Made by a program: the position numbers and the translations under genes. This document shows, piece after piece, positions 9,530 through 18,600 of a stretch of DNA of 64,000 nucleotides (positions within the stretch are counted from its first letter, which is position 1; each line of letters opens with the position of its first letter). The notes beneath the pieces were generated by a model. The model ran no database searches. It worked only from the letters and a program-made list of their open reading frames with translations, and was not told where the DNA came from. This stretch comes from Imperialibacter sp. EC-SDR9 (GTDB lineage Bacteria > Bacteroidota > Bacteroidia > Cytophagales > Cyclobacteriaceae): NCBI RefSeq assembly GCF_902498805.1, contig NZ_LR701590.1, positions 51,453 through 115,452 of the forward strand, read 5' to 3'.

Positions 9530-12163
9530 ATGAAAACTAAAGCCGATCGTCGTCGATTTTTAAAGAACCTCGGAATGGGGGGCGTAGGCGCAGGCCTGCT
9601 CTCAGCCGAAATGTCGTGTGCTCCCAACGAGAGGAAAGGGATAGCCGAAAACAACAAGCCCCTTGGCGAACGATCGACCAGGGCCTACAATGGGAAGTAC
9701 AGCGACGATTATTTGAGCCGAATAGCCATGCCGATTGGCGGCATGGGCGCTGGCATGTTTTGTCTGGAAGGTGCAGGTGCCATTTCGCATGTGTCGGTGA
9801 GAAACAAGCCTGATATATTCAATGAGCCGGGCATGTTTGCCGCCATTTCTATTAAAGGAATGGACAAAGGAGCCAAAGTGCTGGAAGGCCCGGTTCCTGA
9901 CTGGAAAAAGTTTGGGCTGAGAGATGCTGGCAATGGACTTGGTGGAGCCATTACCGGTTTGCCGCATTTCAAGAAAGCTACTTTTGAAACCCGGTTTCCA
10001 TTTGCCTTGATCGAACTTGAAGATGACGACCTGCCGCTGAATGTTCAGATAACCGGCTGGAGTCCCTTTATTCCCGGCGATGATGATAACTCCAGCCTGC
10101 CAATTGGCGCCATTGAATACAAATTAAAGAACACAGGCGCTAGTTCGGTAGAAGCTGTATTCTCGTTTAACTCAAAGAATTTCCTTAAGGTAGACAATGG
10201 TACTAACGCAGTGAAGCCCATGACCTATGGGTTTGTACTGTCGGAAGCTGGTACAAAGGAGGAGCCTTCCAAAAAATGTGATTTTGCGATTTTCACAAAC
10301 GACGCTGCGACAGTTGTTGATCATTGCTGGTTCCGTGGAGGATGGTGGGATCCGTTGACAATTACCTGGAACACCATAAAAAATGCCGAAGTGAAAGCCG
10401 TGGCGCCCGTAGAATCGGGTGCTCCAGGTGCTTCGTTATATGTTCCTTTTTCCCTCGCAGCAGGGCAGGAAAAGACGATCAAGGTAATGATGGCATGGTA
10501 CAGCCCTGACAGCGATCAGTCGTTTGGGAAAATGGGCATTCGTGCGGAAGACTGTTTGCCCGAAGATGGATGCGCTGATTCACCTGATGAGCTGGATAAA
10601 TACGATAAGAATTTTGATGCGAAGTTTTTCAAGCCCTGGTACAGTAGCAGGTTCTCAAGTGTAAATGAGGTGAGCAGCTATTGGATGGATAACTACGATG
10701 ACCTGTACAGAAAATCAGATTTGTTCACAAAGGCTTTTTATGCCAGCACATTGCCGCCAGAGGTGGTTGAGGCTGTGGCAGCAAACTTGTCCATTCTCAA
10801 ATCGCCAACAGTGCAAAGGCAATTCGATGGCCGTCTCTGGAATTTCGAAGGTTGTGGCGATTCGTGGGGCTGCTGCCACGGTTCTTGCACCCATGTGTGG
10901 AACTACGCACAGGCCATACCACATCTTTTTCCAGCGCTGGAAAGAAGCCTCAGGCACACAGAATTCTTTGAAAATCAAAATGCTCAGGGTCATCAGAATT
11001 TTCGGGCAACATCACCTATCAGGCTAAATGATCATAATTTCCATGCGGCAGCTGATGGCCAGCTTGGAGGCATTATGAAAGTATATAGAGAATGGCGCAT
11101 TAGCGGAGACAATGCGTGGGTTGGCAAAATGTTCCCACTGGTGAAGTCCAGTATGGACTTTTGTATTCGTACGTGGGATCCATCGGAAAAGGGGGTACTG
11201 GAAGAGCCACACCACAACACCTACGATATTGAATTCTGGGGGCCGGATGGCATGCACATGAGCTTTTATGTGGGAGCGCTCAATGCGCTGGTGGCAATGG
11301 GTAAGTTCCTGGGCGAAGATGTTGGAAAGTATGAACAACTGGCCAGTCAGGGGAAGGCCTTTATGGAAAGTGAGCTGTACGATGGGGAATATTTCATTCA
11401 AAAAATAAAGGTTGATGGGCTTAAGGCTCCCAACCCTATTGAAGCTTCGGCGATCAGTATGGGAGGCCAATACTCTGATGAGGCCAGACAACTGCTGGAA
11501 GAGGAGGGGCCGAAGTATCAATATGGAAATGGCTGCCTTTCGGATGGTGTACTGGGTGCGTGGATTGCCAGAGTGTGTGGGCTGGAAGACCCGATTGACG
11601 CTGCAAAGCTAAAGAGCCATTTGCTGGCGGTGCATAAGTACAACCTGAAGGACAATCTCAGCGACCATGCCAATCCTCAACGACCCACTTTTGCTCTTGG
11701 TGACGATGGAGGCCTGCTCTTGTGTTCCTGGCCGAAAGGAGGTAAGCTTTCTTTGCCTTTCGTTTACAGCGATGAAGTGTGGACAGGTATCGAATACCAG
11801 GTGGCTGCCCACCTGATGGAAATGGGCGCTGTGGAGGAGGGACTGGAGGTTGTCCGCACGTGCCGTGACAGATATGATGGCCGGGTGCGAAACCCCTTCA
11901 ATGAGTACGAATGTGGTAGCTGGTACGCCAGGGCGCTGTCGAGTTACGGCATGCTACAAGGGCTGACGGGGGTACGCTATGATGCTGTCGACAAAACACT
12001 TTATGTAGATTCAAGGGTCGGTGATTTTACCAGCTTCCTTTCAACAGAGAAGGGCTTTGGCACTGTAAGCTTAAAGGGTGGTCAGCCATCTTTGGATGTG
12101 GCTCATGGTGAGATTTCGGTAGATAAAGTAATTGTTTCCGGCAAGGAGGCGGCCTTGGTTTAG
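9530..12163 (+). CDS. Tat-exported GH116-family glycoside hydrolase (bile-acid beta-glucosidase/GBA2-like)
   Basis: The N-terminus has a twin-Arg signal (DRRRFLKNLGMGGVGAGLL) followed by SAEMSC, so it may be exported folded and possibly lipidated. Residues ~55-360 are the GH116 N-terminal domain (IAMPIGGMGAGMFCLEG), and residues ~400-860 the (alpha/alpha)6 catalytic domain. By alignment from memory with GBA2-like enzymes, Glu440 in WNFEGCGD is the candidate nucleophile and Asp566 in NTYDIEFWGPDG the candidate acid/base. A Cys-rich insertion (GCGDSWGCCHGSC) follows Glu440, as in a bacterial subgroup. At 877 residues the length is normal. It is expected to act on beta-glucosides or related beta-glycosides in the periplasm. 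The start has a C-rich leader (ACCTACCTATACCTACT) just upstream. The FKBP gene follows 5 bp after its stop. Confidence 0.87.
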   Translation: MKTKADRRRFLKNLGMGGVGAGLLSAEMSCAPNERKGIAENNKPLGERSTRAYNGKYSDDYLSRIAMPIGGMGAGMFCLEGAGAISHVSVRNKPDIFNEPGMFAAISIKGMDKGAKVLEGPVPDWKKFGLRDAGNGLGGAITGLPHFKKATFETRFPFALIELEDDDLPLNVQITGWSPFIPGDDDNSSLPIGAIEYKLKNTGASSVEAVFSFNSKNFLKVDNGTNAVKPMTYGFVLSEAGTKEEPSKKCDFAIFTNDAATVVDHCWFRGGWWDPLTITWNTIKNAEVKAVAPVESGAPGASLYVPFSLAAGQEKTIKVMMAWYSPDSDQSFGKMGIRAEDCLPEDGCADSPDELDKYDKNFDAKFFKPWYSSRFSSVNEVSSYWMDNYDDLYRKSDLFTKAFYASTLPPEVVEAVAANLSILKSPTVQRQFDGRLWNFEGCGDSWGCCHGSCTHVWNYAQAIPHLFPALERSLRHTEFFENQNAQGHQNFRATSPIRLNDHNFHAAADGQLGGIMKVYREWRISGDNAWVGKMFPLVKSSMDFCIRTWDPSEKGVLEEPHHNTYDIEFWGPDGMHMSFYVGALNALVAMGKFLGEDVGKYEQLASQGKAFMESELYDGEYFIQKIKVDGLKAPNPIEASAISMGGQYSDEARQLLEEEGPKYQYGNGCLSDGVLGAWIARVCGLEDPIDAAKLKSHLLAVHKYNLKDNLSDHANPQRPTFALGDDGGLLLCSWPKGGKLSLPFVYSDEVWTGIEYQVAAHLMEMGAVEEGLEVVRTCRDRYDGRVRNPFNEYECGSWYARALSSYGMLQGLTGVRYDAVDKTLYVDSRVGDFTSFLSTEKGFGTVSLKGGQPSLDVAHGEISVDKVIVSGKEAALV

Positions 12164-12168
12164 TAAGG

Positions 12169-12507
12169 ATGTTGACTGTTCAGAAAGAACATATTATTTC
12201 CCTGCGCTACACAATGAAGGATGATCAGGGGGTGCTGTTGGAGGACAGAATGAGCGGGAGGCCAGTTGAATTTCTTTATGGTTCAGGAGAAATCCTGCCA
12301 GAACTCGAAGCCAACTTGTCGGGAATGGTGCCAGGTGACGTAGCTAACCTCAACTTCTCCACAGAGTTGGGCAACTCATTGGTGTCCTATTTTTTCGAAG
12401 TGGTGGTTGAAGATGTGCGAAAAGCTACCGAGAGCGAGATAGCGAATGGACGACCTGAAGGGGCCAAAGAAAACACGGACTGTGGGCCAGAGTGTGAGTG
12501 CTGGTAG
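12169..12507 (+). CDS. Short SlyD-like FKBP-type peptidyl-prolyl isomerase with Cys tail
   Basis: The 112 residues open like SlyD (HIISLRYTMKDDQGVLLEDR, PVEFLYGSGEILPELEANL, GMVPGDVANLNF), then skip almost the whole insert-in-flap domain and close the FKBP fold with YFFEVVVEDVRKAT. The C-terminal tail NTDCGPECECW has three Cys, recalling the metal-binding tail of SlyD. It has no signal peptide and is cytoplasmic. It probably helps proline isomerisation or metal-linked folding. The gene starts 5 bp after the GH116 stop, so the two are almost certainly co-transcribed; a role in folding that Tat substrate before export is possible but only inferred. Confidence 0.83.
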   Translation: MLTVQKEHIISLRYTMKDDQGVLLEDRMSGRPVEFLYGSGEILPELEANLSGMVPGDVANLNFSTELGNSLVSYFFEVVVEDVRKATESEIANGRPEGAKENTDCGPECECW

Positions 12508-12512
12508 CGTTT

Positions 12513-14717
12513 TTATTGCACTTCATTAGGAGGAGCCGTCGTTTGTACTTTGATCTCTGCTCGTCTGTTTTTCGAATGGTCGTCTTCGCCGCAATCCACG
12601 CCATCAGAACAAGTGTTCAGCAAAAGAGACTCACCAAACCCCTTGCCCTTCATTCGGAATTTATTGATCCCATTTGCAGCAAAATAGTTGAGTATGGTGG
12701 CAACCCTTCGATCAGACAGCTTTTGGTTGTATTCTACCGTTCCCCGGGAGTCTGCGTGGGCAGTCACGTTAAGTGTTGATTTAGGAAATCGCTTGAGCGT
12801 TTTCAGTATGTCAGCAAGCTCTGGGTAAGCTTCAGTGCTGAATCGGTATTTGTCAACGTCGAAGAATACTGTGGCTTTATCAACAAAAACTTCTTCGAGC
12901 ACCAGGTCATTGAGGAGCTCGCCATAGTAGATATTATCTGTGTTCAGATTATACCCTTCGGGAAGGAAGCCTTCATTGGTAGCATCTATCCTATATTTTT
13001 CGTTCGGATAAACCAAAAATGCATACACTCCGTCAGTACCCGTTTGTACTGATTGCTGGGTGCCTGTGGCAGTGTTCGTTATTGTCACCAGAGCACCTTC
13101 AATGACCGACTGTGACTCGTTGCTGTAAATTTTTCCCTTTACAAACAGTTCGTGCTTCCAGAGTTTCAGTTTGATGCTGTCGTAGCCAATTCCTTTGCTG
13201 TATGTTGAGTATACAAGCGGTTCCAGTTGAGAATATCCATCCTTTTTCACTGTGAACGTGTAGTTTTTGTCGTAAAGCAAATCAATTTTGAACTCGCCGT
13301 TCTCATCGGAAGTAATATTGGTCGTTTGGTTGTCTTCGGCATTAAAAACTGAGATGCTGGCACCCAAAACTGTTTTAGCACTGTCCATGTGTTCGTACAC
13401 ACTGCCAGTAACAAAGTAGTAGTTGGATGTAAAGGCATAAAGATCGTCGAGGCCAAGGCCCTCCGGACGGTTGGAGGCAATATATCCCTTTCTACCGCTG
13501 TCATCAATCAGAATCGAGAAGTCATCGTGGGCGGAATTGAGTGGTGCCCCCATGTTTACGGCGTTGGTAAACGAGCCATGTTGTCTGTAACTGATATAAA
13601 CGTCGAGACCTCCAAATCCTCCGAGGCCTGTTGATGCGAAGAAAAGTGTGGAATCGTTGTGGAGGTAGGGGTAAAACTCTTCTTCTGCAGTGTTGACTTC
13701 CGGTCCCAGGTTTTCAGGAGCCGACCATTTCCCATCTCTCAAATGTGAGACATAGATGTCTGACTTTCCAAATCCACCCGGCATGTTGGAGGCGAAGTAG
13801 ATGCTCGTACCATTGGCATTCAGGGTAGGATGGCCTACTGAGTAGTTTTCGCTATTGAAGGGAAATGCCTGGACGTTGGCCCAGGTGCCGTCCGCATTGC
13901 AGTCGGCAAAAAAGATTTCAAGATTGATGAGCCTGGCACCGTTTTTTACGGAGGTATTTTTAGGGTTATTTCTTGTAAAAACGACCTTTTTTTTCTCACT
14001 GTAAAACCACAAGGGGCCATCATGAAACTTTGATTTCAGCAGGTCTCCGTATGCCAGGGGGTGGACGCTTTCTGATATTTCGATAGAGTCGAGCGGTACT
14101 TCGAAGTATTTGAGCATCACCTCGTCGTCGTTGTGGGCGGTGGAGGGCTGGTATTGGATCATTGTCTCTTGTTTTCTGGAGGAGACGAAGATCAGCTGGT
14201 TTCCTTTGAGTTGTGGTGAGAACTCAGACTGGGGTGAATTAATTACCAGACTGTTTATTTCATACAATTCTGGGTTCCTTTGGTAGTAGTCAATATTCTT
14301 GAGAAAGGCTAGCTTAAGCGCACTTCCCATCATATTTCCGTGATTGTCCAGTATTCGCTGATACCATTTTTTTGCTTCCGAATAGTTTCCATTCTTTCTC
14401 AATACTTCGGCATATAATAGTTTCACTTTCGGCTCGGTGCCCACACTGTCAACGAGTGCTGCCAGCCATGATTCGGCAGATGACGAATCGTCCAGCTTCA
14501 GGTAGCATTCCGCCACTCTTAGCTGAGCCTGCTTATTGTCAGGTGCTTTGTCAAGCTCCTTCAAATAGTAATATTGCGCTGTTCGGTAGTCCAGGTAGTG
14601 AAAGGCTTCATCAGCCTTCGACATGTTGCTTTTAAACAGTGAAGAGATGTTAGCGCCCTGTGCCATTAATTGCGTCAGGCAGCTCATCAAAACGATGGTG
14701 ATGGCTAGGTGCTTCAT
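12513..14717 (-). CDS. OmpA-family outer-membrane-associated protein with TPR, PD40 propeller and carboxypeptidase-regulatory-like domains
   Basis: A 734-residue protein with signal peptide (MKHLAITIVLMSCLTQLMAQ). In order: TPR-like helices (~25-130), PD40/WD40-like beta-propeller (~160-430; repeats such as SIYFASNMPGGFGKSDIYVS and LFFASTGLGGFGGLDVYIS), two carboxypeptidase-regulatory-like beta domains (~435-600), and a C-terminal OmpA peptidoglycan-binding domain (LNVTAHADSRGTVEYNQ, SDRRVATILNYFAANG). Such proteins follow PorP/SprF genes in T9SS adhesin operons and are thought to tie the secretion or adhesin complex to peptidoglycan, like PorE-type proteins. Its start is 1 bp after the stop of the PorP/SprF gene, so it is the last gene of the operon beginning with the CHU_C adhesin. 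Confidence 0.92.
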   Translation of the reverse strand: MKHLAITIVLMSCLTQLMAQGANISSLFKSNMSKADEAFHYLDYRTAQYYYLKELDKAPDNKQAQLRVAECYLKLDDSSSAESWLAALVDSVGTEPKVKLLYAEVLRKNGNYSEAKKWYQRILDNHGNMMGSALKLAFLKNIDYYQRNPELYEINSLVINSPQSEFSPQLKGNQLIFVSSRKQETMIQYQPSTAHNDDEVMLKYFEVPLDSIEISESVHPLAYGDLLKSKFHDGPLWFYSEKKKVVFTRNNPKNTSVKNGARLINLEIFFADCNADGTWANVQAFPFNSENYSVGHPTLNANGTSIYFASNMPGGFGKSDIYVSHLRDGKWSAPENLGPEVNTAEEEFYPYLHNDSTLFFASTGLGGFGGLDVYISYRQHGSFTNAVNMGAPLNSAHDDFSILIDDSGRKGYIASNRPEGLGLDDLYAFTSNYYFVTGSVYEHMDSAKTVLGASISVFNAEDNQTTNITSDENGEFKIDLLYDKNYTFTVKKDGYSQLEPLVYSTYSKGIGYDSIKLKLWKHELFVKGKIYSNESQSVIEGALVTITNTATGTQQSVQTGTDGVYAFLVYPNEKYRIDATNEGFLPEGYNLNTDNIYYGELLNDLVLEEVFVDKATVFFDVDKYRFSTEAYPELADILKTLKRFPKSTLNVTAHADSRGTVEYNQKLSDRRVATILNYFAANGINKFRMKGKGFGESLLLNTCSDGVDCGEDDHSKNRRAEIKVQTTAPPNEVQ

Positions 14718-14718
14718 G

Positions 14719-15633
14719 TTAGAAGTATCGTGGCGTGATTACGCCATATTTTCTGTATTTAAATCGATAATTGAGCAGCATTTCATGAGACCCCAGCTCC
14801 ACTGACCTGATTGGACTAGTGGTGATGGCATAAGAATACCCGACACTCAGCTGGTCAGTCACCTGCACCTGCACGATGAGATCCAATGCGCTTCCAACTT
14901 TGTAAGATAATCCTGCCCAGAGAATTTCGTCGAATAAAAAATTGGCATTTACATCAAGCTCAATAGGTCTTTGGTCTAACATTTTAAACAGCAAGTTGGG
15001 CTTAAATTTTATCTGGTTGGTAAGCGTTAGCATATAACCTCCTGTTAGTATGATAGGGAAGTTTTGGTACACAGTTTTTAAGTTGGTGCCCCTGTCAAAA
15101 ACGTTGTTGACAAGGTGTGGCATTGAGAGGCCTATATAATACTTCTCATCTGTAAAAAATGCTCCTAGGCCAAAATTGGGGCGCATTTGTCTGATGTCTT
15201 CTTGAAATACCGGATCAGATGATTGGAACTGATTTAGCTGGCTGTAATTGGCTCGGTAGGAAATTAGCCCAGCCTGGGCGCCCATAGACAGGTATTTTCT
15301 GTCGCCGAACTTTATCCTGTAAGCGTAAGCAAGGTGTGCGCCCGTTTGACTGATTACGCCAAATTTGTCGTGAATAAAAAGAGCCCCCAAGGCGACATTT
15401 TTGTTAAACAGTGGGGCGTGCCCTGAAAAGGTCTGGGTATTGGGGGCGCCTTCCAGTCCAACATTTTGAAACCGGGAAATAACCGTGGCGCTAAGCACTT
15501 CATGGCTGCCTGCATAAGCAGGGTTAATGGCCAATCCATTGAACATATATTGTGCATAGGAGGCCGCCTGCTGCGCTTGCAGTGATCCAAATGACCACAG
15601 CAGGGAACCGAGTATATAGATGACTTTTCTCAA
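14719..15633 (-). CDS. PorP/SprF-family type IX secretion system outer-membrane protein
   Basis: A 304-residue protein with signal peptide and the family's typical opening after cleavage (QQAASYAQYMFNGLAINPAY, GSHEVLSATVISRFQ). The rest alternates amphipathic beta strands ending in an aromatic-terminated segment, as expected for an outer-membrane barrel. PorP/SprF proteins pair with T9SS cargo that carries the CHU_C (type B) C-terminal domain and help deliver or anchor it. The start is TTG at 15633, immediately after the TGA of the adhesin gene, giving tight translational coupling. The pairing with the upstream CHU_C adhesin in this operon fits the known genetic linkage. Confidence 0.94.
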   Translation of the reverse strand: MRKVIYILGSLLWSFGSLQAQQAASYAQYMFNGLAINPAYAGSHEVLSATVISRFQNVGLEGAPNTQTFSGHAPLFNKNVALGALFIHDKFGVISQTGAHLAYAYRIKFGDRKYLSMGAQAGLISYRANYSQLNQFQSSDPVFQEDIRQMRPNFGLGAFFTDEKYYIGLSMPHLVNNVFDRGTNLKTVYQNFPIILTGGYMLTLTNQIKFKPNLLFKMLDQRPIELDVNANFLFDEILWAGLSYKVGSALDLIVQVQVTDQLSVGYSYAITTSPIRSVELGSHEMLLNYRFKYRKYGVITPRYF

Positions 15634-18600
15634 TCAATTATTCTTCAGAACTACAAATCCACTGTAAGTTTTACCGGATTGGCCAAGGGAGATCACGTAG
15701 AAATAGGTGCCGTCGGCGAGCTTGCCACCTCCAAGCCCTTTGTTCGATTGTCCCGTCCAGACCCGTTCGTTATTGTCGTAACTGGTTGTTTCGAAAACTA
15801 TGTTGTTGAATCGGTCGAATATCCTGACCTGATTGTTGATGTAGAAATCAATCCCCTCAATCCGCCAATAGTCGTTAATACCGTCTCCGTTGGGAGAAAC
15901 AGCTTCATACACAGTGAACGGGAGATCTTCAACGATAAACACTGCTACACCCTGGCTAAAGTTGTTTGGCTCGGCCGTATCACTGATTTGATAAACAAGC
16001 GAATCAATACCCATAAATGTTGAGTTTGATCGATATGATACTGAACCATCCTGGAACATAGTCAGGCTTCCGTTGCCCGGCTCTACTACAGGAGTTGTGC
16101 TCAGGAGAATATCATCACCCTCTACGTCAATATCGTTCTCCAGAATGTTGATAGAGAAGTCTTGATTTCGCAGTACCCTTAGCGTGTCTCTGTTGGCCAG
16201 GGGGACGTCGTTTACTGGCGCAATTGTTATTTCAATGACTAGCTTTGTGCACAGAACCGGGTTTCCGTCGTCACACATTTCTACGTCCCAATAGGCTGTG
16301 CCATTATAGTCTGCTGAGGGCAAGTAGTCAAAACAGAACAGAGCAGCGCCAGACCTGGTCAGCGCACCACCGCCGCTGATGTTGTCGAGCCGATTGAGGG
16401 AAATCTGATCACCGTCCGGATCCACAGCCTCGAAACAAAAGTTGACTGCTGTGTCCTCTAATGTGGACACCCTTAACGTGTCGGCAGGAGCGCCATTAAC
16501 CAAACCCACAGGAGGATTGTTAATTTCTATAACATTTATTGTAATCAGCCCAGTGCCACAAATCGAAGCATCGCCAGTGTCACAAATAGTGACTTCCACA
16601 ACATCTTCGCCGATAAAGTCCTGAGGCGGGGTGTAGTCGAAACAAAGATCATTCGCAACTCTGTTGTTCACTGACCCGATTGAGCTTACCGAACTGCCTG
16701 AAGTAAATACATGCGTATTGCCTTCTTCATCAGTTACATCAATGCAAATTGGGGTAGTCACATTTTCTGGCACATCTACTGTTTTGCTTACCACAGTTGG
16801 AGGGGTGTTTTCGGGGGTAACGTCGATAATTGCTATAAGGCTGCCACATAAAGAAGGCACCCCGTCATCGCAAATCACGACATCCCATACCGAACGACCG
16901 ATGAAGTCGGTCACAGGAGAGAAAGTGAAGCAGAAAGCACCGGCGTTATTAGCTACGAGAGAACCCTCGCCCTCTTTGTTGGTGATGCTTTGAAGCACCA
17001 CATTGTTGCCTTCCGGGTCGACTACTTCAAAGCAGAAGTCCACGGGTATGTTTTTTGGAGTGCTGATGAACAAAGTGTCTGCCGGAACGCCATTGACCAG
17101 CTCAACGGGCGGCTCGTTGACATCCACAACGGTGATTTTTACAGGGGCCACCAGGCAAACTGAGTTATCCGATTCGTCGCAGATGGTTACTTCAATTTCG
17201 TCTTCACCAATAAAGCCCTCAGGCGGCGTATAGTCGAAGCACAAGTCATCCAATGCCCCATTAGCAATAGTTCCGATAGCGCCGGTGGAGGTTGCACCAG
17301 TCAGGTAATTTGTATTTCCTTCCACATCGGTTACCTCAATGCATATTTGAGTGGTCACTTTCTCGTTAACCTCAAATTCCTGGGTTACAAGCACAGCCGG
17401 GTCGTTGACCGGTGTTACCTCTATAATTGCCTGAAGTGTGCCACAAAGCGATGGAGACGCATCGTCGCAAATTTCGATGTCCCATGTTGAGGTGCCGGAA
17501 AAATTGGCGGCTGGTGAAAATGTGAAGCAGAAACCCTCACCCTCGGCTGCCACCAGTGTGCCTCCTCCTGAAGTATTTGACACGGATTGTACAGAAATGT
17601 TATCACCTTCAGGGTCGGTAGCGTCGAAGCACAGCAGCAAAGGTACATCTTCCGGGGTTGTCAGGTTTAGTGTCTCCACAGGCAAGGAATTGACCTCCGG
17701 TACAGGAGGTTCATTGACATCAACCACAATTACTGTAATGTAAGCCGTTGTACAAACCGAATTATCGAGTATGTCGCACACTATTACCTCTACCTCGTCT
17801 TCTCCAATGAAATCGGTGGGTGGAGTATAATCGAAACACAAGCTTTGTGCCGTCCCAAGGTCGATTGTGCCGATGCTTCCCACCGACAACCCACTGGTCA
17901 CATAGTGATCGTCACCTTCCGGGTCATCAACCTCTACGCAAATAGAGGAGGTTGTTTTTTCCGGCACTTCTACGGTAAGGTCAGTACTGCCATTGATCAA
18001 GATCTCCGGTGGATAATTGAATGGATCCACAGTGACAATGACTTTGATCTCACCACACTTTGGAGTGACTGGATCGCTATCGTCACAGATTGTCAAAGTC
18101 CATTCTGATTGACCAACAAAGCCGGTTTCGGGGGTGAACCTGAAGCAAAATGTCCTGTTTGCTGAAGGCGACCCTGAAAAGCCAGAGAGGTATTCAACCG
18201 TTGAAGCGTCAGTTGTGAGCTGGGAAGCACTGGCAAACGAAATGATATCACCAGCATCGGGATCTTTGGCAGTGAAGCAAAAGTCCACATATTGATTTTT
18301 GTTTGTTGTAACGCTAAGGTCTTCTCCAGCGACTCCATCATCACCGAGGATGACGGGCTCTTCAGGCACATCTAACACGTTGATGGTGACAATGCCTTCG
18401 TCAAACAAAGTTGCATCCCCCGAATCGCTCACTTTCACAGTTACCTCATCATTGCCAAGGAAGCCGCTGTTTGGGGTATAATCAAAAGAAAAATTGCCTG
18501 TAATAGTGCTTGTGGCATTGGCGGAAGTGGCGGAAGTGAAAGTGAGAGGATCAGACTCCAGGTCGGTTACGTTGAATGAAATACTCGTGGTTTCCTTTTC

